From Flammeovirgaceae bacterium UBA1842 (lineage in GTDB: Bacteria; Bacteroidota; Bacteroidia; Cytophagales; Cyclobacteriaceae), in the NCBI GenBank assembly GCA_002338655.1, contig DDIU01000004.1:91425-155424 (forward strand): a stretch of 64,000 nt of DNA, given 5' to 3'. The notes under the pieces are model-generated. The model was not told where the DNA came from. It worked only from the letters and a program-made list of their open reading frames with translations, and ran no database searches. Made by a program: the position numbers and the translations under genes. This document shows, one piece after another, positions 53,721 through 61,878 of the stretch. Numbering within the stretch: the first letter of the stretch is position 1; each line of letters begins with the position of its first letter.

Positions 53721-54299
53721 ATGAACAGATCGGCCTTAATAATTTCGTTTTTTAACTTATCAATACTTTTTGCGCAAGCTCAGGATTCGCTCCCCTATAG
53801 AGAAGTACCCAATTATCCGCAAGCTTATAGTGCGGGTACCGTGGCAGCCCGAGTGATAGATGGCCTAGGATTTAGGTTTTACTGGGCTACTGAAGGGTTA
53901 AGGGCGGATGATTTGAAGTACAAGCCAAGTGAAGCGGCAAGGACTTCCGAGGAGACCATTGATCACATTTATGGAATGAGTAAGATGATCGTAAACGCGA
54001 CCAAAGGGGAAATAAACCAGGCCGAAGAGGAGTCATTGAGTTTTGAAGAGAAAAGAAGGTTAACCCTTTCAAATTTGAAAGAAGCGAGTGACATCCTAAA
54101 ACAATCCGATGATTTGGAAGCGATGAAGGTTATATTTGAAAATGAGAAAGGACGTACGGAATATCCGTTTTGGAATCTTTTAAATGGCCCTATTGATGAT
54201 TGTATTTGGCATGTTGGCCAGATTGTCACTTTTAGAAGAACATCCGGCAATCCTATTTCTCCAAAGGTTAGTTTTTTTAGTGGTAAAGTGAGACAGTAA
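53721..54299 (+). CDS. DinB-superfamily protein with signal peptide
   Basis: A 192 aa exported protein of the DinB/YfiT-like four-helix class. A signal peptide (SALIISFFNLSILFAQAQ) is followed by helices holding putative metal ligands: His in TIDHIYGMSKM and His in DDCIWHVGQIVTFRRTSGN, the usual H-x2-Q end of the fold. Many DinB-like proteins are thiol-dependent metalloenzymes; the substrate here is unknown. An upstream ATG at 53697 is in frame, but the ATG at 53721 gives a cleaner signal peptide. It diverges from the SusC operon and ends 1 nt from the convergent DUF1801 gene. Confidence 0.75.
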   Translation: MNRSALIISFFNLSILFAQAQDSLPYREVPNYPQAYSAGTVAARVIDGLGFRFYWATEGLRADDLKYKPSEAARTSEETIDHIYGMSKMIVNATKGEINQAEEESLSFEEKRRLTLSNLKEASDILKQSDDLEAMKVIFENEKGRTEYPFWNLLNGPIDDCIWHVGQIVTFRRTSGNPISPKVSFFSGKVRQ

Positions 54300-54719
54300 T
54301 TATTCAGGATATTTTTCACGCATATAGTTAACGGATGCCTGAATTAATTCTTTTAGCACTTCCAAATCAATCACCGCAAGCTTATTAACATAAAGGCATG
54401 AGCTTCCTGTTTTGTATTTGCCAAGCTTGGCCATGAGCTTGTCATGTTTATCAAATCCCGACATTATATAAATGGTCAAGGCGGTTTTCCTAGGCGAAAA
54501 CCCTGCTATAAAGAAATCGCCTTCTCGACCGCTGGCATATTTATAATGATAGTTGCCAAACCCAATCAGGCTATCGCCCCACATGACTGGCTCGTGGCCA
54601 GTAATGTCCTTCATGATTTTTAACAATGTGTGGCAGTCGTCTCGTTTGGTTTCATTTTCTACTGAATTGATGAAGTCGATAACTGATTTGTTGGTGGGCT
54701 GAGTTTTATTTTCTGACAT
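54300..54719 (-). CDS. DUF1801 (YdhG-like) protein
   Basis: A 139 aa soluble protein of the YdhG/DUF1801 family, recognisable from SVIDFINSVENETKRDDCHTLLKIMKDITGHEPVMWGDSLIGFGNYHYKY and FSPRKTALTIYIMSG. Family members are small alpha-beta proteins with proposed but weak links to iron or ligand binding. It abuts the DinB-like gene at its 3' end and follows a small membrane protein gene by 9 nt. Confidence 0.85.
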   Translation of the reverse strand: MSENKTQPTNKSVIDFINSVENETKRDDCHTLLKIMKDITGHEPVMWGDSLIGFGNYHYKYASGREGDFFIAGFSPRKTALTIYIMSGFDKHDKLMAKLGKYKTGSSCLYVNKLAVIDLEVLKELIQASVNYMREKYPE

Positions 54720-54728
54720 ACTTTAACA

Positions 54729-55025
54729 TTAAGTTAAGAAGGCATTTAATATTTTTATTGAAATGTAAATGATAATTGGAATAGTGATGATAGTTAAGAG
54801 TACCGAAATAATAGTTCTTATTTCAGTTTTTTTTCTTTCCTTAATAACCTTTTCCCTTATCAATTTCAAGTCTTCTTTGGAGGCAGTTTTAAATGTTAAA
54901 TTCATTTTCAAACTCACATGAGTATAGGCGTCTTTTACCCTTTGACGTCTAGTTTTATTTAACAATCCATTATTGGATCGTAATCTTTTCATCATGTCAT
55001 ATAAATGTCCTGCACCACCCGACAT
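54729..55025 (-). CDS. Small membrane-anchored protein with SGGAGHLYDM motif
   Basis: A 98 aa protein beginning SGGAGHLYDMMKRLRSNNGLL, a motif resembling small Bacteroidota proteins that start with GAGHMxDM-like sequence. A charged helical middle (KEDLKLIREKVIKERKKTE) and one C-terminal hydrophobic helix (ISVLLTIITIPIIIYISIKIL, about residues 72-93) follow. The function is unknown. It lies 2 nt downstream of the symporter gene and 9 nt before DUF1801. Confidence 0.65.
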   Translation of the reverse strand: MSGGAGHLYDMMKRLRSNNGLLNKTRRQRVKDAYTHVSLKMNLTFKTASKEDLKLIREKVIKERKKTEIRTIISVLLTIITIPIIIYISIKILNAFLT

Positions 55026-55027
55026 AC

Positions 55028-56797
55028 CTAATCCTTAAAAATCTCCACTTTACTAGAGACAGCTCGCAGAATAAGGAAGGAGCTAATAGCAGCTGAGCCA
55101 TAAGTTAACACCTCTGTATAATTCTTTAATATCAAACTTCCTGTAAAGAACAACATGCTATATGCCATGGCAATGGCACTTAGCCAGCAAAGTCCCAATA
55201 ACAATAATCGCATTCCATTCCAGTCAGTTCGAAATATTCGCCAGTTACCATCTGGCCTTATTTTCCCGAAGAATGCCTTGAGCACATTCTCGTCTGTTTT
55301 AGGGGCTATAAAAGTAGCCACTACCCAGGCGATTGTTGTAAAGCCAACAGTAAAGAAAAAACCTCTGGGGTCTTCTGCAATGCCTTTGCCCCAAGCAGCA
55401 TCATAATGAACAAATACAAATTTTGACAAACCATAAGCAACAAATGGCGCAATAGTAGCCACTATTTCACTCCAAGCATTGATACGCCACCAATACCAAC
55501 GGAGGATCATTACCAATCCGAGCCCCGCACCACATTCAATAATGAAGGACCAAACACCTGATATGGTACTGATCATGGAGGTGATAATAAGCGCAATTAC
55601 CATGAGTATTAATGTACCTACTCTTGATGCCGCCACCAGGGTTTTGTTTTCAGCATCAGGTTTTACAAATCGCTTATAAAAATCATTGATAATGTAACTC
55701 GTTCCCCAGTTGAGCTGGGTAGAAATAGTACTCATATAAGCCGCAAAAAAGGCCACCAACAGTAATCCTTTAAGCCCGGTGGGAAGAAAGTCCTTCATGG
55801 CCATAACATAACCCAACTTACTATCAGCTGCTGTAAGTTCAGGATATAGGATAATGGAGCATAGTGCCACAATGATCCATGGCCACGGGCGGATACAGTA
55901 ATGTGCTATCTGGAAAAATAAAGTGGAGTAGATGGCGTCCTTTTCAGTTTTTGTACTCATCATTCGTTGCGCAATGTATCCGCCACCACCGGGCTCATTT
56001 CCCGGGTACCAACTGGCCCACCATTGAATACTGATAAATGCCAAAAAACTGCTGACTCCCAATACTAACATGGTGCCACTGCCCTCACTTCCTATGGCAG
56101 GGAAAAAGGACAATGTGCCCTCGGGCAATTTTGATTTCAAACTTTCAACCCCACCTATTTGCTCAGAGTTAAGTACAATAATGGCCAGTACTATGCTGCC
56201 CGCCATGGCAATGACAAACTGGATAACATCAGTAAAAGCTACCCCCAATAATCCCGACATGGCCGAATAAATGGCCACCAATAGCATGGCCGCAGCCACA
56301 TAATAAATCAATTGATCGGTAGGTATATTAAAAAAGACCTGCAAAAGCGACATTAAGGCCACATTTACCCACCCTATAATTAAAACATTCATAAAGACAC
56401 CAAAATACAAGGCCCTAAAACCACGGAGAAACCTTGCTGGTTTTCCGCTATAGCGCATTTCTATAAATTCAATATCTGTAAGTACTTCAGCCCTTCGCCA
56501 GTAACGGGCAAAGAAAAAGGTGGTAAGCATCCCACCTGCCAGCATGTTCCACCAAAGCCAGTTTCCTGCTATTCCATATTGAGCGACTAGTTCAGTAACA
56601 GCCAAAGGGGTATCGGCAGCAAAAGTGGTAGCCACCATAGATATGCCAGCTATGTACCAAGGTAGGTTACGCCCTCCAAGGAAGAAACTATCAATGTTTT
56701 GACTGGCTTGTTTTCTGAATTTGAGCCCAACAGCTAGTGTGATAAAAAGAAATACAACAATGATGATGTAATCAAGTAAGGCTAGTTCCATAGGCAA
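55028..56797 (-). CDS. Sodium:solute symporter family transporter
   Basis: A 589 aa inner-membrane transporter of the SSS family with about 13-15 hydrophobic helices. FFLGGRNLPWYIAGISMVATTFAADTPLAVTELVAQYG (about residues 38-75) is the typical N-terminal region, and the loop containing WWASWYPGNEPGGGGYIAQRMMSTK is conserved among this subgroup. The sodium-coupled substrate (sugar, amino acid or other small solute) cannot be read from the sequence. The small membrane protein 2 nt downstream is likely in the same operon. Confidence 0.88.
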   Translation of the reverse strand: MPMELALLDYIIIVVFLFITLAVGLKFRKQASQNIDSFFLGGRNLPWYIAGISMVATTFAADTPLAVTELVAQYGIAGNWLWWNMLAGGMLTTFFFARYWRRAEVLTDIEFIEMRYSGKPARFLRGFRALYFGVFMNVLIIGWVNVALMSLLQVFFNIPTDQLIYYVAAAMLLVAIYSAMSGLLGVAFTDVIQFVIAMAGSIVLAIIVLNSEQIGGVESLKSKLPEGTLSFFPAIGSEGSGTMLVLGVSSFLAFISIQWWASWYPGNEPGGGGYIAQRMMSTKTEKDAIYSTLFFQIAHYCIRPWPWIIVALCSIILYPELTAADSKLGYVMAMKDFLPTGLKGLLLVAFFAAYMSTISTQLNWGTSYIINDFYKRFVKPDAENKTLVAASRVGTLILMVIALIITSMISTISGVWSFIIECGAGLGLVMILRWYWWRINAWSEIVATIAPFVAYGLSKFVFVHYDAAWGKGIAEDPRGFFFTVGFTTIAWVVATFIAPKTDENVLKAFFGKIRPDGNWRIFRTDWNGMRLLLLGLCWLSAIAMAYSMLFFTGSLILKNYTEVLTYGSAAISSFLILRAVSSKVEIFKD

Positions 56798-56867
56798 AAA
56801 AAATTAACACCTGAAATTAGCATTTATTTAGGAAGGTGCAAGAAGAATCCTACCTGTAGCTGGAAGC

Positions 56868-57598
56868 TTATTTATTTTCGTTCCAATAATAACTATCTGG
56901 GTACATTCTTTCACCAAAAATAGCAGTACCTACCCTGATGATGGTAGCCCCTTCTTCAATGGCAATTTCCAAATCGTTACTCATTCCCATTGAGAGTTCA
57001 TGCATTTCCACATTAGCAATATTTAAAGCGATCGCCTTTTGCTGAATCTCCCTTAGTTTTTAAAGCAAATACGCACTTTGTCAGCATCCGCGCTAAACAG
57101 CCCGATGGTCATTAATCCTTTGATGTGAATATTATCGAAAGCGGAGACTTCCTTTATCAGCGTAAGGGCCTCTTCAGGGCTAGCTCCAAACTTACTTTCT
57201 TCATTAGAAGTATTTACCTGAATAAGCACATCAATCTCTTTGTTTTCAAGCGTCAGCCGTTTGTGCAGTTTTTCTGCTAGGTCTAATCTATCCATGGACT
57301 GAATACAAGACACATCATATTTTAGGATGTCCTTGATTTTATTGGTCTGCAGGTGCCCAATAAAGTGTTTGTCATGAACTTCAGTCTTTAGTTGTTCGTA
57401 CTTTTCCTTTATCTCCTGTACTTTATTTTCACCTATTAACCGCTGTCCGGTTTGTAAAGCCAGCTTGATGTTTTCGGCTGCCACAGTTTTGGTGGCCAAC
57501 AATAATTTTACTTCTTCGGGATTTCTTCCGGACTTTAGACAAGCTTGCTTGATTCGTGATAATACGAATTGAATGTTTTCTTCAATCATTATAGACAA
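56868..57598 (-). pseudogene. yggS: yggS homologue (PLP homeostasis protein) with an apparent frameshift
   Basis: YggS/PROSC proteins bind PLP and buffer vitamin B6 pools. Residues 1-181 read from 57598 in one frame, including KLLLATKTVAAENIKLALQ with its PLP-binding Lys and KFGASPEEALTLIKE, and then stop at 57053. The rest of the protein continues in the next frame to 56868 (ELSMGMSNDLEIAIEEG, then RVGTAIFGER and a short tail). One missing A in the run of five A at about 57058-57062 would join the halves into a normal protein of roughly 240 aa. It may be a true mutation, strain heterogeneity or a sequencing/assembly error. Confidence 0.85.
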
Positions 57599-57601
57599 CA
57601 G

Positions 57602-58357
57602 TTATTCGGCTTCCTTCCAATGCTGAAGCCGGTCGAGATATAAATGCGATTCCACAAACTTCTTATGTGCTGTACTGGTCATTTTTTCTAACAGATTAAG
57701 GGCTGAAATATAACTTACCAGATTTCCATTAGATGAAAGATATTTGCCATCTTCCATATAACTGACTTTTGATTCGTCCTGTACTAATAAATTAGGATAA
57801 TCTTTTTGAAGTTGCTCTCCGCCACCTACCCAAGTCACGATCTTTTTCCCATCGGCAATACCGGAAGCGCCTATCAACTGGGCTCCTGCACAATTACTTA
57901 CCGTGTATTCGGTTTCCTTATCTTTTTCTTTAATGAAAGACACAATTTTCGGATTGTGTACTTGTGCGTACATATCATAAGCACTTGGTACAAATAATAC
58001 CGTCAATTTCGGGCAATTCTCAAAAGTATAATCAGGCGTTATTTTTAAGCCCTCTTCGGTAACAATGGGCTTAGCCGTTTCGGCAATGGTAATAACATTA
58101 AAAAGTTGCTTTCCATCTTTTTCTGATGGCTTGGTAAAAACATCTGCAGTAGCTGTTACCTCTGTAGTCAGCACGCCATTGTACATCAACAATCCAATGG
58201 TGGGCAGTTCATTTTTAAATGGCTTTAGATGTTTTGTTAGGGTATCAGACGGCACTTCGATAGAGCTTTTAGCCTGATTGACGTTTTTCGATTCATTTGA
58301 ATTGCAACCAAAGGAAATGGCGGCAATGACGGTCATTGTTAAAATTACTTGTTTCAT
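57602..58357 (-). CDS. DJ-1/PfpI-family lipoprotein
   Basis: A 251 aa exported lipoprotein (lipobox ISFGC, Cys18) with a DJ-1/PfpI glutamine-amidotransferase-like domain from about residue 50. The nucleophile-elbow cysteine is Cys156 in TVSNCAGAQLIGASG, and the surrounding KIVTWVGGG fits the family. The acidic residue expected on the N-terminal strand lies near NGVLTTEV. Most DJ-1/PfpI proteins are cytoplasmic, so the lipoprotein form is less usual. The frameshifted yggS follows closely (3 nt). Confidence 0.82.
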   Translation of the reverse strand: MKQVILTMTVIAAISFGCNSNESKNVNQAKSSIEVPSDTLTKHLKPFKNELPTIGLLMYNGVLTTEVTATADVFTKPSEKDGKQLFNVITIAETAKPIVTEEGLKITPDYTFENCPKLTVLFVPSAYDMYAQVHNPKIVSFIKEKDKETEYTVSNCAGAQLIGASGIADGKKIVTWVGGGEQLQKDYPNLLVQDESKVSYMEDGKYLSSNGNLVSYISALNLLEKMTSTAHKKFVESHLYLDRLQHWKEAE

Positions 58358-58393
58358 TTTAGAATTAAATTTGTCGGCAATGTGAATTGAGTC

Positions 58394-58834
58394 TTAATTC
58401 AATTCCATTTCCATTACGTAAAGATCGAAGCCTGCTCCCCAGTGGTCTTCTTCTGTACGGATAAGTTTGTAGCCAAACTTTTCAAAAAACCTAAAGGCCA
58501 TTTGAGAAGTTGTTACCACTGATTTGGTGAGCTGCTTATTTTGTCTGAGTATTGACAGACAATATTCAACAAGTTCCCGGCCCAATCCGTTCCCGGTATA
58601 TTTAGGATCAAAAAACTGCCAAGTGATATGGCCAACGGTACTATCTTCGGTAATGTTGTAGCCAGTTCCACCAACTATTTTATTGTCTTTTTCAACGGTA
58701 AAATAGGTATCGCCATGGGTATTAAGGTAGTCCTCAAAATCTTTAATCTCATGGCTATCAAAATACATTGGGATGTTTAATTCTAATATTTTAATCAATT
58801 CGGGTTTATCCGAAGCTTGATATGCTCTAATCAT
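58394..58834 (-). CDS. GNAT-family N-acetyltransferase
   Basis: A 146 aa acetyl-CoA-dependent acetyltransferase. The fold is seen in IRAYQASDKPELIKILE (N-terminal strand and helix), YFTVEKDNKIVGGTGYN, and the acetyl-CoA pyrophosphate loop region FFDPKYTGNGLGRELVEYCLSILRQ (Q/R-x2-G-x-G/A type), then MAFRFFEKFGYKLIRTEEDHW. The acyl acceptor is not known. No operon partner is obvious. Confidence 0.88.
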   Translation of the reverse strand: MIRAYQASDKPELIKILELNIPMYFDSHEIKDFEDYLNTHGDTYFTVEKDNKIVGGTGYNITEDSTVGHITWQFFDPKYTGNGLGRELVEYCLSILRQNKQLTKSVVTTSQMAFRFFEKFGYKLIRTEEDHWGAGFDLYVMEMELN

Positions 58835-58973
58835 CTTATTGTTTTAATCAAATGCTGTTTTTTGGCCTTCTGCCAAATGGTTACTCGCTAAAGTACAATT
58901 TTTTAGATAGGAAAAAAATGGTACTTAGCCAATTAAAAACTATCTGGATTGCAATTGATTAAGACTCAGATGG

Positions 58974-59420
58974 TTAGGCCATTTGATGGCCTTTTTTAGA
59001 TTTTCTGTAGAGGTATGAATTGAAAATGTTTCTTTTGGCATATCTCAAGGGTTTATCAGCATTCACCATCTTGATATAAGCATTTTTGTTAACCCCAAAG
59101 TATTCGTAAGTGGCCCCATCTGAAAATGTAACTTCAAGTAAAAGGCCTTTGTGTTTGAAATCTGTAATACCCGAATCTGTAGATTGTGCGTACTCCTCTA
59201 AATTTGAAGCTTTGGTTTCTGGAGCAATACTCACTAAAAAGTGGTAAGCATCAATAATCTGTTGGCTTTTAATCTCCGCTTCCTCTGACAGGGCATCACC
59301 TGCTTGAAACTTATCAGGATGCCATTCTTTGACTAAATTTCTATAGGTGGTTTTGAGTTGCTTAAGGTCAGTATCGGGCTGAACATTAAATAATTTTTTG
59401 TACTCGTTAATACGCTTCAT
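58974..59420 (-). CDS. J-domain protein fused to a KTSC domain
   Basis: A 148 aa protein with an N-terminal J domain (residues 5-62) carrying the HPD motif (His34-Pro35-Asp36 in VKEWHPDKFQAG), which stimulates Hsp70 ATPase, then a linker and a C-terminal KTSC domain (about 85-140: LLLEVTFSDGATYEYFGVNKNAYIKM, AKRNIFNSYLYRKSKKG). This is a two-domain co-chaperone whose KTSC part may bind nucleic acid or a client; the domain's function is not established. It begins 74 nt from the DEAD-box helicase gene and is on the same strand. Confidence 0.85.
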   Translation of the reverse strand: MKRINEYKKLFNVQPDTDLKQLKTTYRNLVKEWHPDKFQAGDALSEEAEIKSQQIIDAYHFLVSIAPETKASNLEEYAQSTDSGITDFKHKGLLLEVTFSDGATYEYFGVNKNAYIKMVNADKPLRYAKRNIFNSYLYRKSKKGHQMA

Positions 59421-59494
59421 GGAGGGGGTTTTTCTAAATAAGGCGCAAAGGTACTTTTTTTAATTACAATAAGTGTTACACGTTTAAAATGTAC

Positions 59495-60805
59495 TTAGAT
59501 AACGGTAACCCTTACTTTTTTCTTTTTCAACCGGGTGTTGTTAATCAAGGGTAGGAGTGTTTTTACCTTTGAGGATTTAACGGCTACAAAGGAAAAATCT
59601 AGCTTGATTTCAATAATGCCAACGTCCTCTCTATCGAGTTTACCTTGTTTTAAAATCAACCCAGCAATATCACCTTTTGATATTTTATCATTTCTACCGC
59701 CTGAAATAAATAATGTTTTCCATTTTGAAGCAGCAGGTATGGGTGCTTTTTGTAACCGTTCTATTGGTACATCTTGTATAAACTCCGGTAGTTCATCTCC
59801 CTCCCAATGCAGCACATAGGCCGTTCCTGCTGCAAACATGCGGGCAGTACGCCCATTTCTATGGGTAAATTCCTCCTTTTTGTTTGGTAGATGGTAATGT
59901 AAGATGAATTTAAGTTCTGGGATATCAATGCCCCGTGCGGCTAAATCGGTAGCTATTAAAAGTTGATGGGTTCCATTGCGAAACTTTATCAATTCCACTT
60001 CCCTGTCACGCTGCTCCATGCCACCATGGAAGCAGCCATGACCAATATTATTTTCTGTAAGGTATTCGCTGATCCGTTCAATACTGTCTTTAAAGTTACA
60101 GAAGATGATGCCAGGATAATTACCAATGTGGCTTAAAGTTTCCACCAAGGTTTCCAATTTGTCTTTCGATTTCGAAAGCACTTTTTTGATTTTTAGCTGG
60201 CTCACCTCATCCTTCAGATGATCGATATAAACAGGATTTTGCAATCCAACAAAACGGGGAATGTCGATTCGCTGTGTCGCTGAAGTAAGGATTTTCGTCT
60301 CAATATTTGGCAAAGCACCTATAATTTCAGACATCTCAACTTCAAAACCCACCTCTAATGATTTATCGAATTCGTCCAGTACAAGTGTGGTGATGTCAGT
60401 GACAGAGAAATTATCCCTTCTTATATGGTCCGCTATTCGGCCTGGTGTGCCAATGAGGATGGCTGGACGATGTTTTATATCGAGCCGGTCTTTAGAGCCC
60501 GAACGGCCACCATAGACGGCATTGGCCTTATATCCGGCACCCATTTCCCGGATTACTTGCTCTATTTGAATGGCCAATTCCCTGGACGGTACTAGTATTA
60601 AGGCTTGTATTTCTGAACAGTCAGGATCCAATGAAGCAATAATCGGCAATAAAAAGGCTAAGGTTTTGCCTGTGCCGGTAGGCGATAGCAAAACTATTTC
60701 TGCATTAGAAAGAATGGTAGCTTGCGCCTCAACCTGCATGGGATTGAGTGCTTCGAAACCCAATTTATCCAATATTTCTTTTTGGCTTTTAATCGTACTT
60801 GACAT
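59495..60805 (-). CDS. DbpA-like RNA helicase with DEFD in place of DEAD
   Basis: A 436 aa ATP-dependent RNA helicase. Walker A SPTGTGKT (41-48), motif II LVLDEFDKSL (141-150, DEFD instead of DEAD), SAT (motif III), and motifs V and VI (TDLAARGIDIP, HRNGRTARM) are present. The C-terminal 80 residues (KGDIAGLILKQGKLDREDVGIIEIKLDFSFVAV) are a DbpA-type RNA-binding domain, which in E. coli recruits the enzyme to 23S rRNA hairpin 92. A role in large-subunit assembly is likely. It ends 74 nt before the J-KTSC gene. Confidence 0.9.
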   Translation of the reverse strand: MSSTIKSQKEILDKLGFEALNPMQVEAQATILSNAEIVLLSPTGTGKTLAFLLPIIASLDPDCSEIQALILVPSRELAIQIEQVIREMGAGYKANAVYGGRSGSKDRLDIKHRPAILIGTPGRIADHIRRDNFSVTDITTLVLDEFDKSLEVGFEVEMSEIIGALPNIETKILTSATQRIDIPRFVGLQNPVYIDHLKDEVSQLKIKKVLSKSKDKLETLVETLSHIGNYPGIIFCNFKDSIERISEYLTENNIGHGCFHGGMEQRDREVELIKFRNGTHQLLIATDLAARGIDIPELKFILHYHLPNKKEEFTHRNGRTARMFAAGTAYVLHWEGDELPEFIQDVPIERLQKAPIPAASKWKTLFISGGRNDKISKGDIAGLILKQGKLDREDVGIIEIKLDFSFVAVKSSKVKTLLPLINNTRLKKKKVRVTVI

Positions 60806-60894
60806 TGTTCGAAGGTACGATTAAATCATTTGGGTCTTTATGTCACGATAAATTAAGTGATAGGTTTCAATTTTGGATTGAATGCTAAAAATGC

Positions 60895-61773
60895 TTAGTC
60901 AAAACTAACGGGCACACGATTTACAGAGTACCCTTTCGTTTCCAATAAGGCGATTAAACTTAAATCACCCATTAAAAAAGGGGCACCCAAGGCAAAAAAT
61001 GTGGGTTTATCCTGGATCATTTTTTCAATTTTGGGCAGCCACGTTAAAGATCTTGCATCATAATATGCTATCCTAAATGGTTTACTTTCATTGGTAGCTT
61101 TAAGTGTTCCACTTCTCACTGCATCTAAGTCCTGATCGATTAAATAGGCATCAACCATTTTTTTATAATCAGCAATATGATCATAAAAGTGATTGACGGT
61201 AAACTTCAATGCTTGTACTTGATCTTCAATTGGAAACTTGGAAAAAGCATCAATTTCTTCCTGAACAGTACCTAAATCATCTAATTTAAGTTTATGCTTT
61301 TTAGCCGTTTCATATAGACTTCGCTCGGGATAAACAATATCGTCCCTAAGATTTAGAGCAGCAGTGGCAGTAACTAGAATGATCGGTTGCAACCTACTGT
61401 AAAAATCGTAGTAAGCACTTTCTTTCACGTCCATATCAAGTAATAATAATAGACGGAGTTGATTCAATTCATCATCGGTTAGGTAGTCATTGATCCATCC
61501 ATTGTTTGGAATACGAATGGCTTCATTAAATTTCTTCTGAGTTCTATTGTCCAGAGATGATTTTGTAACGAACACCTCACAATTCTGCATGGCATTATCA
61601 ATTTCATTGGGCACTTTAAATCTACTGGCTGGTAAAAAATTAATAACCCCCATCAGGTAGGATGGCTTAGCAAGTCCATTCCCAGATATTTCATATAATA
61701 TGGAATTGTCAGTTTGCCCTGAAGAGTAAACCGTGATAATCAATAATGGAAGGAGAATCAACCTTTTAAGCAT
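60895..61773 (-). CDS. TraB/GumN-family protein lacking signature residues
   Basis: A 292 aa exported protein (signal peptide MLKRLILLPLLIITVYSSGQ) of the TraB/GumN/TIKI superfamily. The opening ILYEISGNGLAKPSYLMGVINFLP is a clear match to the family start, but the GxxH motif reads GVIN, so the catalytic His is replaced. The acidic residue expected shortly after reads VFVTKSSL. The second motif near the C-terminus reads ALGAPFLMGDLSLIALLETKGY, where the family has GxxHL. The fold is probably kept, but metal-dependent hydrolase activity is doubtful. It stands alone on the strand. Confidence 0.8.
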   Translation of the reverse strand: MLKRLILLPLLIITVYSSGQTDNSILYEISGNGLAKPSYLMGVINFLPASRFKVPNEIDNAMQNCEVFVTKSSLDNRTQKKFNEAIRIPNNGWINDYLTDDELNQLRLLLLLDMDVKESAYYDFYSRLQPIILVTATAALNLRDDIVYPERSLYETAKKHKLKLDDLGTVQEEIDAFSKFPIEDQVQALKFTVNHFYDHIADYKKMVDAYLIDQDLDAVRSGTLKATNESKPFRIAYYDARSLTWLPKIEKMIQDKPTFFALGAPFLMGDLSLIALLETKGYSVNRVPVSFD

Positions 61774-61878
61774 GGCATATAAGTCTTAAATAGCTATTTT
61801 TTTAATGAAACCCACAAGCTAAAGATTGATTGGGATAATTTCACGTTGATGTAATTTTTTATTTGAATTCGTAGAATA

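Noticed and set aside
57050..57070. Programmed -1 frameshift site in yggS
   Set aside because: TTTAAAAAC does not form a good X-XXY-YYZ slippery heptamer in the reading frame, and YggS is not known to use recoding; mutation or sequencing error is simpler.
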